DNA of 64,000 nucleotides from Neobacillus niacini (lineage in GTDB: Bacteria > Bacillota > Bacilli > Bacillales > Cytobacillaceae): assembly GCF_023715415.1 (NCBI RefSeq), contig NZ_JAMBOB010000012.1, positions 1 through 64,000 on the forward strand. The letters are read 5' to 3'. The position numbers and the translations under genes were made by a program. How positions within the stretch are numbered: the first letter of the stretch is position 1; the number at the start of each line of letters is the position of its first letter. The notes below the pieces were generated by a model that did no database searches, had not been told where the DNA came from, and saw only the letters and a list, made by a program, of their open reading frames with translations. Shown in pieces: positions 60,391 to 64,000 of this stretch.

Positions 60391-62967
60391 TTGAGTAAAT
60401 TAACCGCCATTTACCCTCAAGCGATTGAACACACGAAGAATAAAGTAATGGAAGATATGAACGAATACTTAGAGACAAAAGAAATTCTGCCTTCTTTTAG
60501 CCAATATTTAGCAGATCGTGGGCATTACTTGGAGCAAATCTGGGTCAATGTCTGGCTAAATAAGGTCACGAATGATGTCCCAAAGAATGAGAAGAAAGAG
60601 TTTTTGCGGGAAAAAGGGTTTGAGGTACAAGGTGTGGACCGCAAGCTAATAAATAAGCTCTTTCGGGATGAGATGAGAGAGTATCAGCCTTTTCGTGTTT
60701 TGGAATGGACTCAGGAAACCTTTCTTGATAAAGAAGAGGAATGGGAACAAAGATATCAACAAGCAAAAGCTGATTTTATTAAAAGACAAGAAGTCACCCG
60801 TCTTGAGGAAGTTCGACATCGTATTCGCGCCATGATAGAAGAGACTGCGGGTGATATGCTTGAGAATGATTATGCTCAAGTTTATCTTTATGTTCGGCAT
60901 TTTACAGCCAAGCAATTAACTGCAGATATCAAAAATAATGTGAAATTTAAAAATGTTGACACCTTTGCGCTAGAAGAGAAATTAGAAGATGAAGGTCATT
61001 TTAACCCAGAATCATACACAACGGTCGCAAAGTTTTTTGAGGAACTGACAGGGGATATTCATAAAACGGTAAATTGGGGAAGAAGTTTATATGAATATCA
61101 AACCTATTTTTTTGTATACGAAAGCTTAATTTCAGATTATCTGTCAGAACTGATTCCAGATAGGGTTCTAGATAAACTTCCAGTTGAAATAAAAGAACTG
61201 TATCAAGAAACATTTGGTGAAAAACTTACTCCCTCTTTCATTAGGGGAAGTTTGACACAGCTTCTTTATGAAGTAGAAGACTATTTTATTGAGGATATCC
61301 AGGACGAGTACCTAACTGACCTATTAAAAATTGCTGATATACCATTTGAGCTTTCACTTCATCAGCAAATTTTTGAAAAGGACTTCGCTGAGAGAGAAAG
61401 AAAAAGAGCGGAGGAAGAGGCAGAATTACAACGGAAAAGAGAAGAAGAAGAACGAATGATGGAGGATATTTTCGGGCAGGAATACAATCCATCGTTTGGA
61501 AGACGTATTCGTTATATCCTTCATATTGGGGAAACCAATACCGGAAAAACACACCATGCCCTTGAACAAATGAAGGAAGCAACCAGCGGACTATATCTTG
61601 CCCCTTTAAGGCTATTAGCGCTGGAGGTTTATGATAAGTTAAATGCTGAAGGATTGCGATGCTCATTAAAAACAGGTGAAGAAGAAAAGATTGTTCCGGG
61701 TGCGAATCATTTTTCATGTACGGTAGAGATGTTTCATGAAAAAGAAAACTATGATGTTGTCGTCATTGATGAAGCACAAATGATTACCGATAAGGATCGT
61801 GGATTTTCGTGGTATAAGGCGATAACCAAAGCAAATGCAAGAGAAGTGCATATTATCGGGAGCAGAAACTCGAAACCAATGCTTTTACAGCTGTTAGGAG
61901 AGTCTGATATTGTCATCCACGAATATAGCCGTGATACACCTCTGGAAGTGGAATCAAAGGAATTCCATATTAAACATGTAAAAAAAGGGGATGCGCTGAT
62001 TTGTTTTTCAAGGAAAAGGGTGCTTGAAACAGCTTCTAGGTTACAAAGCGACGGGCATACTGTCAGTATGATTTACGGCAGCATGCCGCCAGAAACGAGG
62101 AAAAAACAAATTGAGCAATTTAACAGCGGCAAAACAAAGGTCATTGTTGCCACGGATGCAATTGGAATGGGATTAAATTTACCGATTCGCCGGATTGTAT
62201 TTTTAGAAAATGAGAAATTTGATGGTACGAGAAGACGGCTGTTAACCTCTCAGGAAGTAAAACAAATTGCCGGACGTGCAGGTCGCAAAGGGATTTATGA
62301 TGTGGGGAAGGTTGCTTTCACAAAAGACATCAGGTTAATGAAGAAATTGCTGATTCAAGAGGATGAGCCTGTTCATACCTTTGCGATTGCTCCGACAAAC
62401 TCAGTGTTTGAGCGGTTTCAGCGATATTACCGAGATTTAGGAACATTCTTTGAACTCTGGGGAAAATTCAATAGTCCGCCAGGAACGAAGAAAGCTTCAT
62501 TAGCCGAGGAACGGACACTTTACAACCTGATTGCAGGGACAGAGATTGAAGCACGCTTACCGTTAATGGATTTATATGGGTTTTTACATCTTCCTTTTTC
62601 GAAAAATGAACAAGTTTTAATAAGACAATGGGAAGATACGATGTATGCAATTATCCATGGCACTCCTCTTCCGGAACCACCATATAAGGAACGTAGCTTG
62701 GAGGATCTTGAGTTAGCTTATAAAGCGCTTGGTTTACATCTGCTCTTTCTGTATCGGTTAGGAGAGCGGACGGAGGCGATTTATTGGGAGCGGCTTCGTG
62801 AGGAAATGAGTGACAAGGTTCAAGATAAATTAAAAACAGATATTAAAAAGTTCGTGAAAAAATGCAAAAACTGTGGAAAGAATCTTGCTTGGGACCACTC
62901 GTTCCCAACCTGTGATGCCTGCCATAGTGCTAAATATAGAAGAACTCGATATGCAGAGGACTTTTAA
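60391..62967 (+). CDS. Suv3-like DEAD/DExH helicase with zinc ribbon
   Basis: An 858-residue superfamily 2 helicase. A long N-terminal region of about 365 residues is mostly helical and charged, ending in a coiled-coil-like ERERKRAEEEAELQRKREEE. The helicase core starts at about 370 with Walker A GETNTGKTHHALEQM, DEAQ as motif II, VIVATDAIGMGLNLPIRRIV and QIAGRAGRKGIYD as motifs V and VI. This core resembles the mitochondrial RNA helicase Suv3. The C-terminus has a zinc ribbon, CKNCGKNLAWDHSFPTCDACH. The TTG start has AAGGAGGG nine bases upstream. RNA unwinding is inferred from the core. Confidence 0.88.
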   Translation: MSKLTAIYPQAIEHTKNKVMEDMNEYLETKEILPSFSQYLADRGHYLEQIWVNVWLNKVTNDVPKNEKKEFLREKGFEVQGVDRKLINKLFRDEMREYQPFRVLEWTQETFLDKEEEWEQRYQQAKADFIKRQEVTRLEEVRHRIRAMIEETAGDMLENDYAQVYLYVRHFTAKQLTADIKNNVKFKNVDTFALEEKLEDEGHFNPESYTTVAKFFEELTGDIHKTVNWGRSLYEYQTYFFVYESLISDYLSELIPDRVLDKLPVEIKELYQETFGEKLTPSFIRGSLTQLLYEVEDYFIEDIQDEYLTDLLKIADIPFELSLHQQIFEKDFAERERKRAEEEAELQRKREEEERMMEDIFGQEYNPSFGRRIRYILHIGETNTGKTHHALEQMKEATSGLYLAPLRLLALEVYDKLNAEGLRCSLKTGEEEKIVPGANHFSCTVEMFHEKENYDVVVIDEAQMITDKDRGFSWYKAITKANAREVHIIGSRNSKPMLLQLLGESDIVIHEYSRDTPLEVESKEFHIKHVKKGDALICFSRKRVLETASRLQSDGHTVSMIYGSMPPETRKKQIEQFNSGKTKVIVATDAIGMGLNLPIRRIVFLENEKFDGTRRRLLTSQEVKQIAGRAGRKGIYDVGKVAFTKDIRLMKKLLIQEDEPVHTFAIAPTNSVFERFQRYYRDLGTFFELWGKFNSPPGTKKASLAEERTLYNLIAGTEIEARLPLMDLYGFLHLPFSKNEQVLIRQWEDTMYAIIHGTPLPEPPYKERSLEDLELAYKALGLHLLFLYRLGERTEAIYWERLREEMSDKVQDKLKTDIKKFVKKCKNCGKNLAWDHSFPTCDACHSAKYRRTRYAEDF

Positions 62968-62998
62968 CGATATGATTCTTCAATCATATCGTTTTTTT
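62967..62998 (+). terminator. Terminator overlapping the helicase stop codon
   Basis: ACGATATGAT and ATCATATCGT form a 10-bp stem starting at the last base of the stop codon, followed by seven T. Confidence 0.9.
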
Positions 62999-63006
62999 AC
63001 GTTTGG

Positions 63007-63078
63007 AGTAAAAATAATTACTTTTTAGAGTAATTAAATATTGCGTTTAAGAGTAAGTTGAATTACTATATAAAGTAA
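63007..63078. promoter_or_regulatory. Regular AGTAA/TTACT repeats, likely operator
   Basis: AGTAA occurs at 63007, 63029, 63052 and 63074, spaced 22, 23 and 22 bases. TTACT follows 11 bases after the first and third, giving two copies of AGTAA-N6-TTACT 45 bases apart. The array ends at the ribosome binding site of the HTH gene at 63092, which may bind it. Confidence 0.5.
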
Positions 63079-63091
63079 GGAGGTGAAAATA

Positions 63092-64000
63092 ATGGAAAAT
63101 ATAAGACTAAACGTTCCATTATTGCGAAGGAGGGTGCCAAACCTTACAAGTGCAGCACGTGAGGTAGGCTTAAGGCCGGCAACTGTATCGAATTTGTGTA
63201 CGGGGAAAATTCCAGTAGGACGCTCGGAAGTTCGCACGATTGTAGCTTTAGCAGAATTAGCACAATGTAGTCTTGATGAATTGATTTTAAGAGGGGAGAA
63301 TGTAGAGATGATTGAGACGAAAATAAAAACATTAGATTTGTTTGCTCCGATTGTTAAGGGAGGAACTATTGGGCTTGTTGCTCGGCCAGGTATGGGTCAG
63401 TTGGTTGTTTTAGCAGAGTTATTTTATCGTTTTAAGAGAGAGGGATATGCAACCGTTTTATTAAAACCAGAAAACGATCATCCAGAGTTAGCGGAAATCC
63501 TAGAAGATACAGAAATTGTCGCTGAAAGCATTGATAAAGTTTTTGCAGAAATGTCTGTAGTTGGTAAGAATAAAGAAATTATTTTCGTTGCCGACCGTTC
63601 ACATGTATTAACAGGTGAAATCTACGAGCTTCAGGAAAAATTACAGGATGTTGATATCAAGACTGTTACAACCTTTTTGCTTGATTTAAAGGGAGCATCA
63701 GTGGATGAGGACCTGCCATATGGACCGCTTGAAACACTGTGGCAGTTTGATATGGACCTAGCAGCAAGGCATCGTTACCCAGCTGTTAACCCCATCTACT
63801 CTACATCTTCTGTATTAGAAGGCGCACACCTAGACCAAAACCACCTAACTATCCAACAAAAGGCCCAAAAACTATTACGACGTTATCGAGAATTACGTTC
63901 GCTTGTAAATGTGAAAGGAATTAACGGAATACCTGCATCAGAAATGGAGACCTATCATCGTGGGGAACGTTTAGAAGCTTATTTGACACAGCCTTTCTAT
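63092..64000 (+). CDS. HTH domain fused to F1-ATPase beta-like domain with degenerate P-loop (cut by window end)
   Basis: At least 303 residues; the frame is open at the window edge. Residues 1-70 look like an XRE-type helix-turn-helix: LTSAAREVGLRPATVSNLCT and IVALAELAQCSLDELILRGE. From about 72 on it follows the F1 ATP synthase beta subunit: IETKIKTLDLFAPIVKGGTI, then GLVARPGMGQLVVLAELF where the true enzyme has GGAGVGKT. The Walker A Lys and Thr are missing, so ATP hydrolysis is unlikely. Later LLRRYRELRSLVNVKGINGI and HRGERLEAYLTQPFY match the beta-subunit C-terminal region. AGGAGGTGA precedes the ATG. A DNA-binding protein sensing nucleotides is a fair guess, but not shown. Confidence 0.75.
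   Translation, partial: MENIRLNVPLLRRRVPNLTSAAREVGLRPATVSNLCTGKIPVGRSEVRTIVALAELAQCSLDELILRGENVEMIETKIKTLDLFAPIVKGGTIGLVARPGMGQLVVLAELFYRFKREGYATVLLKPENDHPELAEILEDTEIVAESIDKVFAEMSVVGKNKEIIFVADRSHVLTGEIYELQEKLQDVDIKTVTTFLLDLKGASVDEDLPYGPLETLWQFDMDLAARHRYPAVNPIYSTSSVLEGAHLDQNHLTIQQKAQKLLRRYRELRSLVNVKGINGIPASEMETYHRGERLEAYLTQPFY

Overview
The window is low-GC DNA from a Bacillaceae member (Bacillus/Neobacillus type). Supporting signs are a Bacillus-style tRNA cluster, strong AGGAGG ribosome binding sites, KtrC/KtrB-type potassium uptake, a CcpN-YqfL operon, an FbpB-type small basic protein, PrsW, YesL/YesM/YesN-type sugar genes and a cre site. No phage, CRISPR array or intact insertion sequence was seen. 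No rRNA gene lies inside the window, although the tRNA cluster at the left edge probably follows one.

Layout. (1) 1-890: tail of a tRNA cluster (Arg, Pro, Ala, Met, Ser, Tyr, Trp, Leu). (2) 1.0-14.8 kb: a glycoside-use region. It holds an AraC regulator, a TIM-barrel isomerase-like enzyme, a Gfo/Idh/MocA dehydrogenase, an unrecognised (alpha/alpha)-type protein, a GH43 beta-xylosidase, a YesL-like protein, two sugar permeases, a binding lipoprotein and a sensor kinase/response regulator pair. The transporter promoter has a perfect CcpA (cre) site and upstream direct repeats. (3) 14.9-19.3 kb: potassium uptake and a MerR-controlled drug efflux pump. (4) 19.4-22.2 kb: a gene graveyard (lysR fragment, reverse-strand relic, N-terminally lost dockerin-bearing protein) next to an intact LysR gene. 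(5) 22.5-29.2 kb: a cobalamin riboswitch followed by BtuF, BtuC, a BtuD-CbiZ fusion, CbiA, CobO and a leaderless cobalamin-binding protein. (6) 29.3-33.0 kb: more relics, PrsW and small genes.

(7) 33.3-49.5 kb is the most interesting region. A DUF3870 gene, a structured leader RNA in front of a dead CoA-transferase start, an acyl-CoA dehydrogenase and a PucR regulator precede what looks like an ectoine/hydroxyectoine catabolic cluster: EutB, PdxS, ectoine hydrolase (EutD/DoeA), EutC, a Cys/Met-metabolism PLP enzyme, an M20 amidohydrolase, a homoserine-dehydrogenase-like protein, an aldehyde dehydrogenase, a second EutD/DoeA and a ProP-type transporter. The EutA, EutE/DoeB and DoeD genes of the proteobacterial pathway are not here, so parts of the route may differ. 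A partial copy of prsW lies just after the cluster, in the same orientation as the intact prsW before it. This gives the block flanking direct repeats.

(8) 49.8-64.0 kb: housekeeping and small genes. These include FbpB, DUF1450, two tRNAs, an Fpg/MutM-type glycosylase, the CcpN - PPDK-regulator - PPDK operon, a glucose/sorbosone dehydrogenase-like protein and a Suv3-like helicase. The last gene, cut by the window edge, is an HTH domain fused to an F1-ATPase-beta-like domain whose P-loop is degenerate.
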